Shown here: piece after piece, positions 26,265 through 35,183 of the stretch
Position numbering within the stretch: position 1 is the first letter of the stretch
How the letters are laid out: the number at the start of each line of letters is the position of its first letter
Assembly: GCA_049323895.1 (NCBI GenBank)
Contig: JBMOKT010000013.1
Location: forward strand, 434,001 to 498,000
Reading direction: 5' to 3'
Source of the DNA: JBMOKT01 sp049323895
Lineage (GTDB): Bacteria > Bacillota > Peptococcia > Peptococcales > BICA1-8
DNA: 64,000 nt
The notes under the pieces: generated by a model
Told to the model about the DNA's origin: nothing
What the model saw: the letters and a program-made list of their open reading frames with translations, nothing else
The model's database searches: none
Program-made: the position numbers and the translations under genes

Positions 26265-27266
26265 CTAATAACTCCAGCGAATAACACATGAACCCCAGGT
26301 TAGCCCTGCCCCAAAACCAACAAGAACAATGTTATCACCCTTTTTTATTTTGTTTCCTCTTACAGCCTCATCTAAGGCAACAGGAATGGATGCCCCGGAC
26401 ATATTACCATATTTGTCTAAATTCACATAAACCTTATCAGGAGATAACTGCAGTCTTTTGACTGCTGCATCGACTATTCTGATATTAGCCTGATGGGGAA
26501 CAAGATAATCAACATCCCCTTTTTCAAGCCCCGCTTTTTCCAAGGCCTTAAGAGAAGCCTCCCCCATAATACGCACTGCAAATTTAAAAACATCATTTCC
26601 TGACATCACTAGGTAATGCTTGCCATTTTCAACTGTCTCGCTGGTAGCCGGTAAGCGGGAACCCCCTGCTTCAATATAAAGGAGATTTCCACCACTTCCG
26701 TCTGAGCCCAGGTCAAAGGAAAGAAATCCTTCTCCATTTTCCACTGGACCCAAAACGGCTGCTCCAGCGCCGTCACCAAAAATAACAAAAGTACTCCTGT
26801 CATTAGGGTTTAAAACTCGGCTTAGGGTCTCTGCACCGATAACCAGCACATACTTATACATACCGGAAGCAATAAATTGGCTGCCGACAGATAAAGCATA
26901 AATGAAACCGGTACAGGCTGCGCTTATATCAAAGGCAGCTGCATTTTTTGCACCAATTTTCTCCTGAACAATACATGCCGTTGAAGGAAAAAACATGTCA
27001 GGAGTTATAGTTGCCACTATTATTAAATCCAGATCTTCAGCAGCAATGCCAGCGGCTTCAATCGCCCGCTGGGCTGCAATTATGCTCATGTCTGAAGTAG
27101 CAATATGAGCCTCTGCATTTCTTCTTTCGCTGATTCCCGTTCTGGTTACAATCCACTCATCAGACGTATCTATTATTTTTTCCAAATCTTTATTGGTGAC
27201 AATCCTGTCAGGCAGATATTTACCTGTTCCGATTATCCCTACAGATTGTAGATTATTGAACATCAT
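26265..27266 (-). CDS. fabH: 3-oxoacyl-ACP synthase III
   Basis: Starts fatty acid synthesis by condensing acetyl-CoA or a branched acyl-CoA with malonyl-ACP. The catalytic cysteine is C118 in FDISAACTGFIYAL, histidine in LVPHQANIRI and asparagine in YGNMSGASIPV. 333 residues. The start lies within the last codons of plsX (14-base overlap), behind GGTAGGAGAG. Confidence 0.97.
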   Translation of the reverse strand: MMFNNLQSVGIIGTGKYLPDRIVTNKDLEKIIDTSDEWIVTRTGISERRNAEAHIATSDMSIIAAQRAIEAAGIAAEDLDLIIVATITPDMFFPSTACIVQEKIGAKNAAAFDISAACTGFIYALSVGSQFIASGMYKYVLVIGAETLSRVLNPNDRSTFVIFGDGAGAAVLGPVENGEGFLSFDLGSDGSGGNLLYIEAGGSRLPATSETVENGKHYLVMSGNDVFKFAVRIMGEASLKALEKAGLEKGDVDYLVPHQANIRIVDAAVKRLQLSPDKVYVNLDKYGNMSGASIPVALDEAVRGNKIKKGDNIVLVGFGAGLTWGSCVIRWSY

Positions 27267-28260
27267 TAATCTCTCCTACCTGGATATTTCTCTTGATTTC
27301 CTCAATAAATCCCTGGGAGTGGCTTTCCCAAGCAACCCTGATGGCATTGTGAATAGCCTTAGCCTTAGAACTGCCGTGGCATATTATACTAATTCCATCC
27401 ACACCTAAAAGAGGAGCACCACCATACTCAGAGTAATCCATTCTATTTTTAAGTCCTTTCAATGAAGGAAGCATTAAGCCTGCACCTAATTTGGCTAATA
27501 AATGTTTGTCAATTTCTTCCTTTAAGAGGGTGCTAAAGGATGACGCCATTCCTTCAATTACTTTTAAGACTATATTTCCTACAAAACCATCACAAACCAT
27601 AACATCAGCACTTCCCAGAGGAATATCCCTACCCTCGATATTGCCCATAAAGTTTATGCTGGTGTCTGCGGCTAGCTGTGCATAGGCTTTAATAACCAGC
27701 TCATTCCCTTTGCCTTCTTCGCTTCCAATATTAACCAAAGCCACTTTTGGATTTTTAATATTTAATACTTTTTCTGCATATATGCTGCCCATTTTAGCGA
27801 ACTGAACTAAATTATGTACCTTGCAGTCGGCATTAGCACCCACATCTAAAAGCAGTTTCCCCCCGCTCAAGGTGGGCAGTACGGTGCATATGGCCGGTCT
27901 GTCAATACCCGAAATACGACCTAAACCAAATAACCCGGCAACCATCTGGGCCCCCGTACTTCCTGCCGATACCACAGCATCGGCTTCTCCATTCTTAACA
28001 AGTTTAGTTGCCACTGTTATGGAAGCATCCTTTTTTTTTCTGTAAGCAGAACCTGGATGTTCATCCATCCCAATTACTTCGCTAGCATTAACTATTTCAA
28101 TTTTATTTTTGTTATCCGGAAGCAGTTTTTCTATTATATCCAATTGTCCAACTAAAATTATTTTTGTAAGTTGGGGGTATAAATCTAAAGCTTGTTGGGC
28201 GCCCGTTATGATTTCTCCGGGTGCATAATCTCCACCCATCGCATCTAATGCAACTCTCAC
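27253..28260 (-). CDS. plsX: Phosphate acyltransferase PlsX
   Basis: Makes acyl-phosphate from acyl-ACP for phospholipid synthesis. N-terminus VALDAMGGDYAPGEIITGA, then VSAGSTGAQMVAGLFGLGRI and DGFVGNIVLKVIEG are conserved. 335 residues. Starts 11 bases after fapR, so it should be under the same FapR-controlled promoter. Confidence 0.97.
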   Translation of the reverse strand: MRVALDAMGGDYAPGEIITGAQQALDLYPQLTKIILVGQLDIIEKLLPDNKNKIEIVNASEVIGMDEHPGSAYRKKKDASITVATKLVKNGEADAVVSAGSTGAQMVAGLFGLGRISGIDRPAICTVLPTLSGGKLLLDVGANADCKVHNLVQFAKMGSIYAEKVLNIKNPKVALVNIGSEEGKGNELVIKAYAQLAADTSINFMGNIEGRDIPLGSADVMVCDGFVGNIVLKVIEGMASSFSTLLKEEIDKHLLAKLGAGLMLPSLKGLKNRMDYSEYGGAPLLGVDGISIICHGSSKAKAIHNAIRVAWESHSQGFIEEIKRNIQVGEINDVQ

Positions 28261-28271
28261 AATTACTCCTC

Positions 28272-28835
28272 CTAACGTGAGACCACAATAAATTTACCTA
28301 CAAATACTTCTTCAGCCCCTACTTTGGAAACCACCTTTACCAAATGTTTATTGCTGCGTTGACGAGCAAGATAGGCGTTGGCAACTAGTTTTTCATTCAA
28401 ATATACGGGTCTCCTATAACGGATTCTAGCACTTCCTGTCAATACCACTTCTGCGTCTATTAGAGCAACTGCCAGCATATTGGCCTGGGAAAATATATGA
28501 TGTCCACGGCAGACATTGCTTTTTTCTGCCACCATATCCGATGTTATTTCTAAAATAGATGCAGCCCTATTCCCCAATTCCAATTCAATTAATTCGCCAA
28601 CTATTTCCTTATCAGTTACAGATTTAACTTTAGAATAATTATTTTCCGCAACCCTTTTCATCCTTTCCCGAACTTCAGGAATCCCAAGTTCTAAACGGTC
28701 CAGGCGGATAGTTTGAATGCTGCAGCCAAAGCGCTGGGCTAATTCCTCATCGGTAGCAAAGGGATTTGCTACTAAAAAATCTTGCAATTGTTCTTGTCTT
28801 TGGGCTTTCATCCTTCGTTTCTTCATATGTACCAT
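28272..28835 (-). CDS. fapR: Fatty acid and phospholipid biosynthesis regulator FapR
   Basis: Repressor whose ligand is malonyl-CoA. N-terminal helix-turn-helix (TDEELAQRFGCSIQTIRLDRLELGIPEVR, about residues 28-56) joined to a C-terminal hot-dog domain (about 90-187, GHHIFSQANMLAVALIDAEVVLTGSARIRY). 187 residues. First gene of the fatty acid operon. Its promoter overlaps a sequence resembling the FapR box, implying autoregulation. The exact start is uncertain: ATG 28835 or the ATG three codons later. Confidence 0.95.
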   Translation of the reverse strand: MVHMKKRRMKAQRQEQLQDFLVANPFATDEELAQRFGCSIQTIRLDRLELGIPEVRERMKRVAENNYSKVKSVTDKEIVGELIELELGNRAASILEITSDMVAEKSNVCRGHHIFSQANMLAVALIDAEVVLTGSARIRYRRPVYLNEKLVANAYLARQRSNKHLVKVVSKVGAEEVFVGKFIVVSR

Positions 28836-28853
28836 CCGTTCTTTATATCAAGT

Positions 28854-28872
28854 ATTAGTACCTGATACCAAT
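28854..28872. promoter_or_regulatory. Putative FapR operator
   Basis: ATTAGTACCTGATACCAAT is a near-perfect inverted repeat (TTAGTA with TACCAA) resembling the FapR box described in Bacillus (TTAGTA...TACTAA). It lies directly after the -10 of the fapR promoter, where binding would block transcription. Confidence 0.7.
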
Positions 28873-28876
28873 AACA

Positions 28877-28905
28877 AGTATAATATATTCTAGGAAAATA
28901 TGCAA
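28877..28905 (-). promoter_or_regulatory. Promoter of fapR-plsX-fab operon
   Basis: Minus-strand TTGCAT (28900-28905) and TATACT (28877-28882) with a 17-base spacer; the FapR-like box follows the -10 directly. Confidence 0.7.
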
Positions 28906-29114
28906 TATTGAAATCATTTTTTACCAATTGGGAATAATTATACAAACGAAGCCTTAGTTGCATTATACTTTCAACCTTTGTATTCTAATATTTATCTGAA
29001 AGTAAAAAACCGCCTGCGGCGTTTAGTGGCTAGTAAAACACATTAAAAAGCTGTACTGAGCTAGTTATACACAACTAAAAATTTATTTTTTCCTGGTGTT
29101 ATACGATAAAAAAA

Positions 29115-29140
29115 TTAGAGCAGATGGGTATCTGCTCTAA
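29115..29140 (-). terminator. Terminator after rpmF
   Basis: TTAGAGCAGAT pairs with ATCTGCTCTAA (11 bp, 4-base loop), followed on the minus strand by TTTTTTTATCG. Strong intrinsic terminator of the yceD-rpmF unit. Confidence 0.9.
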
Positions 29141-29154
29141 TATACTTATACAAA

Positions 29155-29343
29155 TTATTCAGCTGCTGCTTTTTTTATCACTTCACGATTCTTATAATAT
29201 CCACACGCTGGGCAAACCCTATGGGGCATTTTAGGCTCATGGCACTGTGGACACTCCATTTTGGAAGGAGAATCTAATTTAGCCCAAGCAGTTCTTTTCC
29301 TTCTTGTTCTTGCCTTTGATCTTTTATTTTGTTGAACTCCCAT
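29155..29343 (-). CDS. rpmF: 50S ribosomal protein L32
   Basis: 62 residues with the basic KRSKARTRRKR N-terminal part and a four-cysteine zinc site (CPQC and CPAC) near residues 34-50. Behind AGGAGGTG, 2 bases after the yceD stop. The yceD-rpmF pair is conserved across bacteria. Confidence 0.96.
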   Translation of the reverse strand: MGVQQNKRSKARTRRKRTAWAKLDSPSKMECPQCHEPKMPHRVCPACGYYKNREVIKKAAAE

Positions 29344-29345
29344 AA

Positions 29346-29879
29346 CTACACCTCCTCAATACCTTTAAGTTTGGCTAGTACTGCTAATCGGGGATCTATT
29401 TCCTCGATCTTACAATTGCATTTTTGTTTATTTAAATTTTGCCCACATTTTATACATAGTCCCAGGCAGTCATCACTGCAGAGAACTTTATATGGTAAAG
29501 CAATTAGGATACTTTCTCTTATAACGTTTCTTAAATCTAACAAATCATTATCAAAAATTAAAAAACGCTCTTCAATTTCGTCCTGAGTAAGGTTTTCCAG
29601 ATATCTCGCATCGGCGAAGTAAAGGAGTTCTTCCTCAATTACCGCATTTATTGGAATAGTCACCTTTTCCAAACAACGTCCGCATGCACTTTCAATTTCA
29701 GTATTGACAAAACCTTTAAGTTCAAGAATGCGACCATTATTGGTAATCATCAAGGAAATACGAATAGGTTTTGTAATTTGCAATTGCGATCCGAGATCTA
29801 GCGTTGTTTCAGTTAACTCGTAATTTGAAGTTGTCCCTACTGCATTTCTAACCCTGCTTAAATTGATGTTATACGCCAT
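29346..29879 (-). CDS. yceD: YceD family (DUF177) protein
   Basis: About 177 residues. Family segments ACGRCLEKVTIPI and the C-terminal cysteine cluster CSDDCLGLCIKCGQNLNKQKC are present. YceD homologues are linked to large-subunit rRNA precursor accumulation, and the gene is nearly always upstream of rpmF. ATG 29879 follows AAAAGGGTGGG; a TTG six codons further up would overlap that site. Confidence 0.9.
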   Translation of the reverse strand: MAYNINLSRVRNAVGTTSNYELTETTLDLGSQLQITKPIRISLMITNNGRILELKGFVNTEIESACGRCLEKVTIPINAVIEEELLYFADARYLENLTQDEIEERFLIFDNDLLDLRNVIRESILIALPYKVLCSDDCLGLCIKCGQNLNKQKCNCKIEEIDPRLAVLAKLKGIEEV

Positions 29880-30027
29880 AGTACCCACCCTTTTCAAGCC
29901 AAATCGACATAGGCGACTTTTTCATTATATATTTGAACCCTATTGTTGTCAAGCTGGTTACCTTACCACTTCTAAAAGATTTTATGCAAGATTTTATGCA
30001 TTTATTAATGAACTGTTTGGAAAGAGT

Positions 30028-31017
30028 CTAACATTGCAGGACTGTCATAGCAACTGTATTAACTATATCATCAACACTGCAGCCCCTTGACAAATCATTT
30101 ACAGGTTTATTCATCCCCTGTAAAACAGGACCAACAGCTTCAGCTTTTCCTAATCGCTGGACAAGCTTATAGCCTATATTTCCTGACTGGAGGTCGGGGA
30201 ATACTAAAACATTTACTTTGCCTGCCACATTACTAGCAGGAGCCTTAGAACTGCCTACTTCAGGCACTAGGGCCGCATCGGCCTGAAGTTCCCCGTCAAT
30301 GGCAACATGGGGATATCTTTCCCTGGCAATTTGCACGGCTTTAACTACTTTATCAACCAACTCATGCTTTGCGCTTCCTTTAGTGGAAAATGAAAGCATT
30401 CCTACCTTTGGTTCGAAACCAACTAAGGCCTGGGCAGTTTTTGCAGACAGGTAAGCAATTTCCGCCAGTTGCTCCGAGGTAGGGTTAGGATTAACTGCAC
30501 AATCTGCGAATACCATTATGCCATTTTCACCATATTCACAGTCAGGTACTATCATAATAAAGGCACCTGAGACGGAAGATATCCCTTTTTCTGTTTTAAT
30601 AATCTGCAGGGCAGGCCTTAATACATCACCTGTTGTATTCTGGGCACCTGCCACCATCCCGTCAGCATCCCCTTGATTTACCATTAGGGCTCCAAAATAT
30701 AGGGGGTTCTTAGTCAAATCCTGGGCTTGAGCAAGTGTCAGTCCTTTATTTTTCCTGATTTCATATAGGCTTTGACAATATTCATCATATTTTGGGTGTT
30801 GGACAGGATTAATAATTTCCACCCCAGTTAGATCTGACCCTATTTTCCTTGCTGTTGCTTCTACACCCTCTTTCTCCCCTAATAAAATAACTTTGGTTAA
30901 CCCTTCTTTAGTTATAATAGAAGCCGCCTGGACTGTCCGTTCTTCAGTACCTTCCGGCAAGACTATAGTGGTTTGTTTTAATTTTGCTTTGGCTTTAAAA
31001 CTTTGAATAAGGTTCAT
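30028..31017 (-). CDS. pta: Phosphate acetyltransferase
   Basis: Interconverts acetyl-CoA and acetyl phosphate. ATIVLPEG-type N-terminus (TTIVLPEGTEERTVQAA), DGMVAGAQNTTGDVLRPALQII, MLSFSTKGSAKHELVDKV and FPDLQSGNIGYKLVQRL are typical. 329 residues, the short PTA form. Acetate kinase, often the next gene in Clostridia, is not between pta and yceD. Divergent from tmcAL with 130 bases between. Confidence 0.95.
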   Translation of the reverse strand: MNLIQSFKAKAKLKQTTIVLPEGTEERTVQAASIITKEGLTKVILLGEKEGVEATARKIGSDLTGVEIINPVQHPKYDEYCQSLYEIRKNKGLTLAQAQDLTKNPLYFGALMVNQGDADGMVAGAQNTTGDVLRPALQIIKTEKGISSVSGAFIMIVPDCEYGENGIMVFADCAVNPNPTSEQLAEIAYLSAKTAQALVGFEPKVGMLSFSTKGSAKHELVDKVVKAVQIARERYPHVAIDGELQADAALVPEVGSSKAPASNVAGKVNVLVFPDLQSGNIGYKLVQRLGKAEAVGPVLQGMNKPVNDLSRGCSVDDIVNTVAMTVLQC

Positions 31018-31147
31018 TGAATTGCTTCCTCCTTCTGGTATAATTTAGATAACTTAATTTTAATTCAGCATTAACGAACGAATTCCTACCATAAAATTAT
31101 TTTTCGTTAAAAAATTTTCCTTATGTATAGAAAGGAAGATAAAATAT

Positions 31148-32368
31148 ATGAAGGTTTTGGGAATTGTCGCCGAATATAATCCATTTCATAATGGACATTT
31201 TTTCCATTTGCAGGAGGCAAAAAAAAAGATTAACCCTGACGGCACAGTATGTATTTTAAGCAGCTGTTTCTTACAACGAGGAGAACCCGCCTTTGTAGAT
31301 AAATGGGCCAGGGCAAAAATGGCATTAGCAGGAGGTGTGGATTTGGTGCTAGAACTGCCGCAAGTTTTTGCCTGCCGCAGTGCCTTTTGGTTTGCCCAAG
31401 GAAGTGTAAAGTCCCTGACTGCAAGCGGCGTAGTTACCCATCTAGCCTTTGGTGCCGAAACAAACAACCTGAACCAACATATACAAATAGCCCGGTTCCT
31501 AAACAAGGAAGATTTTATTTTTAACCGGCATCTAAAAAAAAATCTAGCCTTAGGTTATTCCTTTCCTAAAGCACGTAGTAGAAGCCTTGGCGAAATTAGT
31601 AATGATGGGGAAGACATCGCCGATCTAGGAATGTTAAATAATCCAAATAACATCTTAGCTATTGCCTATTTAAGGGTTTTAGACCTATTGGATACACCTA
31701 TTTTACCCCTTATCATAAAAAGAATAGGCAGTTATCATAGTGAGCTGCCTGAAGATGGTTTTGCCAGTGCAACAGCAGTAAGAAAAATGATTCTAAAAGG
31801 CGATAACAGATGGATCGATTTCGTTCCGCCAACCACCAGGGAGATACTTTTGGAAGAATTTGCTCAAGGAAAAGGTCCTGTTACCATTGATAGATACCAA
31901 CAAAGTATTATTTCTACTATTAGAAGAAAGGATATTACATCTTTAGAAAAAATTATTGAAATTAATAACGGCTTAGAAAGCAGGCTATGGCAAAGTGCCC
32001 AAAATACAGGAAATATCCATGAATTATTGAATTATCTAAAGACCAAGCGCTATACATATACTAAGCTGCAGAGAATGCTAATTCATGTTCTCCTTAACTT
32101 TACCAATAATTTAAGTAGTAATGAACCTTCCTACTTGCGGATATTGGGATTTAACTCCAAAGGCAAAGAAATTTTAGGTCTCATGAAAGAAAAAACCAAA
32201 ATCCCCGTTATTACCAAATTTGCCGATGGCTTTGAAAAAGTTTCACCCCAAGGAAGGGACATACTGGATTTTGAAGCCAGAGCAACGGATCTTTATGTGC
32301 TGGGCTTCACTAATAATCTGCATCAAAAGGGGCGCCAGGATTTTTATAGGACACCTATAGTACTCTAG
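31148..32368 (+). CDS. tmcAL: tRNA(Met) cytidine acetate ligase TmcAL (YlbM)
   Basis: Makes N4-acetylcytidine at the wobble position of elongator tRNA(Met) using acetate and ATP. The nucleotidyltransferase HxGH-like motif is in AEYNPFHNGHFFHLQEAKKK at the N-terminus. 406 residues, ATG behind GAAAGGAAG. Located next to pta as in many Clostridia; the link to acetate chemistry is suggestive only. Confidence 0.92.
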   Translation: MKVLGIVAEYNPFHNGHFFHLQEAKKKINPDGTVCILSSCFLQRGEPAFVDKWARAKMALAGGVDLVLELPQVFACRSAFWFAQGSVKSLTASGVVTHLAFGAETNNLNQHIQIARFLNKEDFIFNRHLKKNLALGYSFPKARSRSLGEISNDGEDIADLGMLNNPNNILAIAYLRVLDLLDTPILPLIIKRIGSYHSELPEDGFASATAVRKMILKGDNRWIDFVPPTTREILLEEFAQGKGPVTIDRYQQSIISTIRRKDITSLEKIIEINNGLESRLWQSAQNTGNIHELLNYLKTKRYTYTKLQRMLIHVLLNFTNNLSSNEPSYLRILGFNSKGKEILGLMKEKTKIPVITKFADGFEKVSPQGRDILDFEARATDLYVLGFTNNLHQKGRQDFYRTPIVL

Positions 32369-32379
32369 AAGTTATGCTT

Positions 32380-32575
32380 CAAGAGTACGCATCCTATAAA
32401 CGTGAATATATAGGGTTGCATCTGCTCATAGGCTATACAGCATGATGCATCCGATGAATGTCCAATGTATAGGGATGCATCCCTTAAGGTAGACCAGTAA
32501 GCAGATGCGTCATGTAAAAATAGCTTTCATGTGATGCCTCCCAAAAATTAACCCAAAAGCAGATGCCAGCTAACT
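32380..32575. other. GATGC-rich imperfect repeat region
   Basis: In about 190 bases, GATGC or its complement GCATC occurs at least seven times (GATGCATC twice, AGCAGATGC twice, TATAGGGNTGCATC twice in related contexts). It fills the convergent gap between tmcAL and the patatin gene. No coding frame was recognised. Confidence 0.6.
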
Positions 32576-32578
32576 GTT

Positions 32579-32611
32579 CCACTTTTTCACTTTTTCACTT
32601 TTTCACTTTTG
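32579..32611 (-). repeat. 8-bp tandem repeat at the patatin 3' end
   Basis: About four copies of AGTGAAAA on the minus strand. They encode the last residues (SEKVKK) and the stop of the patatin gene. Eight is not a multiple of three, so copy-number change would shift the C-terminal frame. Confidence 0.8.
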
Positions 32612-33378
32612 ACTACTATCACCCTTCTAATGTCTTCTATTACTTCTTCGCATGCCTGCTGACCAATTTTGATCAGCTGCGGGGCATCGGCAAAATCTGT
32701 CCAGGAGTAGTCACATACCTTTGGTTTTATTACTATGCTGGCATAATCAGCATAATAGTTGCTTACTCTTTTCTCCAAAAGCTCAATGGAGTGAATGATT
32801 ACATCGTAAATATTATTGATTTTAGGATTTTCTTTAGTGAAGTATTGTAAATCTACAGCGATAACTATATCGGCCCCCATTTCCTTTGCCAATTTAGCAG
32901 GCACCCGATCCGTTACAGCACCATCAACCAACATCTTTCCTTCTAAACAGAAGGGTTCCACTACACCAGGGACAGCAATACTGGCCCGAACTGCGTCTGC
33001 CACATTCCCTTCCTGGAATACTACCCGTTGACCACTTTGCAAATCTGTAGCAACAATTCCTAAAGGTACTTTCATTTGGGAAAAATTTTTATTATGGGTC
33101 ATTAAGCGAATTAATGCATGGGCTTTTCGGCCTTTTATAAGTCCCAGCTTAGGGATTGCTAAATCAATTAAGTACGAATTATCTAACTGTCCTGCGAGTT
33201 TAGCCATAACTTCTAAGTCGGCACCAGCTGCATAAAATGAGCCTATCGCTGCACCCATACTTGAACCGGTAATAATGTCTAAAGGTATTCCCTCTCTTTC
33301 CAAAACTTGCAATACCCCAATATGAGCTAAGCCTTTGGCTCCTCCAGCCCCTAAGGCAAGACCTATTTTCTGAATCAT
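32587..33378 (-). CDS. Patatin-like phospholipase (RssA/YlbK type)
   Basis: 263 residues. Oxyanion motif GAGGAKGLAHIG at residues 10-21, nucleophile serine in GSSMG (about residues 39-43), and the dyad aspartate in VDGAVTDRVPA (about 151). The DGA/G and GxSxG pair defines a patatin hydrolase; substrate unknown. Next to ylbJ as in B. subtilis (ylbK-ylbJ), here divergently arranged. Confidence 0.9.
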   Translation of the reverse strand: MIQKIGLALGAGGAKGLAHIGVLQVLEREGIPLDIITGSSMGAAIGSFYAAGADLEVMAKLAGQLDNSYLIDLAIPKLGLIKGRKAHALIRLMTHNKNFSQMKVPLGIVATDLQSGQRVVFQEGNVADAVRASIAVPGVVEPFCLEGKMLVDGAVTDRVPAKLAKEMGADIVIAVDLQYFTKENPKINNIYDVIIHSIELLEKRVSNYYADYASIVIKPKVCDYSWTDFADAPQLIKIGQQACEEVIEDIRRVIVVKSEKVKK

Positions 33379-33503
33379 CTAACTCATCTCCAACCTTCTT
33401 ATTACTAAGAAAATATTATCATAACCTACTGATTATTACATATATACCTAATAACATAGATTCTAAGGTGGTATGTCTGTTGCAAAATATAAGGAGTATT
33501 TAT

Positions 33504-34691
33504 TTGAGCATGCTAGCTTTTCTGGCTGTTTTACTATCACTATTAATGGCTTTTAATCCTCAGGCTGCCTTTACCGGAGCAAGTTATGGGCTCAAAACCT
33601 GGTTTTCAGTATTAATTCCTTCCTTGCTGCCTTTTTTCATTATCTCAGATATTTTAATCGAATTAGGGGTGGTTAATTTCTTAGGAATTCTTCTTGAACC
33701 CCTAATGCGACCTTTTTTCCGTCTCCCGGGAGCTGCTGGTTTCGTATTGGCCATGGGTTTTACTTCAGGGTTTCCTATGGGCGCAGTACTTACCAATACC
33801 CTCTTTGAAAAGAATTTATGTACCAGGGAAGAAGCCGCCAGGCTGATAGCCTTCACCAACAACTCCAGCCCCTTGTTTTTATTAGTAGCTGTCCCCATAG
33901 GTATGTTTGAAAATCCCGCTTTAGGTATTATTTTGTTAATCTCCCACTATAGCGCAAATTTATTATTTGGCATTCTACTGGGTTTAAAAAATAAAAATAA
34001 GAATTTTATCGTGGAAAAAAAAGAAAATATACTTAAAAAAAGTTTTGCCGAATTGTTAAGGATACACCAAAAAAGCAAACTTACCATTGGTTCTATACTA
34101 GGTAATGCGGTATCGAAATCAATTCAAAATATGTTATCCATCGGTGGTTTTGTAATTTTCTTTGCAGTTTTAATAGAAATATTTCATACCATAGGAGTAC
34201 TTAATATTTTTGCCCTTTCCTTGCACAATCTGTTAACATTATTAAACCTGAACCCTTCCTTAGGGGATGCATTAGCCACAGGTTTTTTTGAAATGACCAT
34301 GGGTGCTAAAAGGGTTTCGGAAATGGATGTTAACTTCATTCATAAAGGAGTAGTAACAAGCTTTATTTTAGGTTGGAGCGGCTTATCAATTCAAGCACAG
34401 GTAACAAGTATAGCAGGCAGGAGCAATATTCCAATTGCCAATTATATTGTGGGAAGATTCTTTCAGGGAATTGTGGCAGGAATAATTACCGGTGTATTAT
34501 TATTAGTTTTCCCCAGTTTTATTCCTACATTAAATTTCCACTTACCACAACAAGCCAGTACAATAAATTGGGGTTATTTCTTGTTTACTATTAAGGCGTC
34601 TAGCTTTGCAATACTTATTTTAATAGCAATTTCCCTTATTTTTTATATTTTTAAAAAAATTAAAAACGCCTGGGGCGTTTTTAATAGTTAA
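33504..34691 (+). CDS. ylbJ: Sporulation integral membrane protein YlbJ
   Basis: About 395 residues with roughly eight to ten membrane helices, of the nucleoside-recognition (gate) domain superfamily. SLLPFFIISDILIELGVVNFLG and GFTSGFPMGAVLTN are family marks. YlbJ is a sigma-E dependent protein needed for spore cortex in Bacillus. The frame is open from a GTG at 33468, but TTG 33504 lies 7 bases after AAGGAG, so it is preferred; ATG 33510 is an alternative. The terminator hairpin overlaps the final codons. Confidence 0.9.
   Translation: MSMLAFLAVLLSLLMAFNPQAAFTGASYGLKTWFSVLIPSLLPFFIISDILIELGVVNFLGILLEPLMRPFFRLPGAAGFVLAMGFTSGFPMGAVLTNTLFEKNLCTREEAARLIAFTNNSSPLFLLVAVPIGMFENPALGIILLISHYSANLLFGILLGLKNKNKNFIVEKKENILKKSFAELLRIHQKSKLTIGSILGNAVSKSIQNMLSIGGFVIFFAVLIEIFHTIGVLNIFALSLHNLLTLLNLNPSLGDALATGFFEMTMGAKRVSEMDVNFIHKGVVTSFILGWSGLSIQAQVTSIAGRSNIPIANYIVGRFFQGIVAGIITGVLLLVFPSFIPTLNFHLPQQASTINWGYFLFTIKASSFAILILIAISLIFYIFKKIKNAWGVFNS
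34662..34682 (+). terminator. Terminator overlapping the ylbJ 3' end
   Basis: AAAAACGCC and GGCGTTTTT form a 9-bp stem with a 3-base loop. The stem encodes KNAWGVF, the last residues of YlbJ, so terminator and coding sequence overlap. It may also act on the convergent minus-strand gene. Confidence 0.8.
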
Positions 34692-34700
34692 ATCATTATT

Positions 34701-35183
34701 CTATTCAGTTTGTTTTTTTATGTTGGTTTGTTTGCTTCCAGCTGTCTGTCTAATTTGCTGGCGACCTTCCTTTACCTGGCTGACCTGTTTTTCTAATTGA
34801 ATCTCTAACTGGGACATTACATCATCGGCATAGACAAAAGCCCCCTGGGTAATTTCCTGGGCTTGTTGTTTTGCTTTCTTTAATATCTCCTGGCTGTTTT
34901 GTTCAGCTAATTTAAGTATTTCAGTTTCATTAGCCAGTTCTTGAACCCTCGATCTGGCATTTTCAATAATTTTTTGCCCTTCGGCTTCTGCATCATCCAG
35001 AATACGCTGTCTTTCCTTTCTTATCCACTGTCCTTGCCTAATATCTTCGGGAAGATTTGCCCTTAATTTATCTATGTATTTATATAATGTCTCTTCTTGG
35101 ATTAATATTTTATTGGTCAATGGAATCCTGGCAGCCTCCTCCAGTTCCGCCTCCAACTCATCCAATATCCTATATACTTCCAT
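34701..35183 (-). CDS. Coiled-coil protein, ATP synthase subunit b/DivIVA-like
   Basis: 160 residues, very rich in E, Q, K and A. From about residue 60 to 145 it is a long heptad-like helix (RKERQRILDDAEAEGQKIIENAR, VSQLEIQLEKQVSQVKEGRQQIR), similar to hypothetical ATPase-annotated proteins beside rsmD in Clostridia. No membrane helix or catalytic motif. It overlaps rsmD by 14 bases, in the place where coaD is often found. Function unknown. Confidence 0.7.
   Translation of the reverse strand: MEVYRILDELEAELEEAARIPLTNKILIQEETLYKYIDKLRANLPEDIRQGQWIRKERQRILDDAEAEGQKIIENARSRVQELANETEILKLAEQNSQEILKKAKQQAQEITQGAFVYADDVMSQLEIQLEKQVSQVKEGRQQIRQTAGSKQTNIKKQTE

Larger units (their letters stand above)
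28836..29154. other. 319-base intergenic region between rpmF and fapR
   Basis: Holds, from right to left, the rpmF terminator, a single TAGTGGCTAGT heptamer remnant (29024-29034), a stretch at about 28940-28985 partly resembling the third dispersed repeat (GAAGCCTTAGTTGCA), and the fapR promoter and operator. No coding frame was recognised. Confidence 0.7.
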
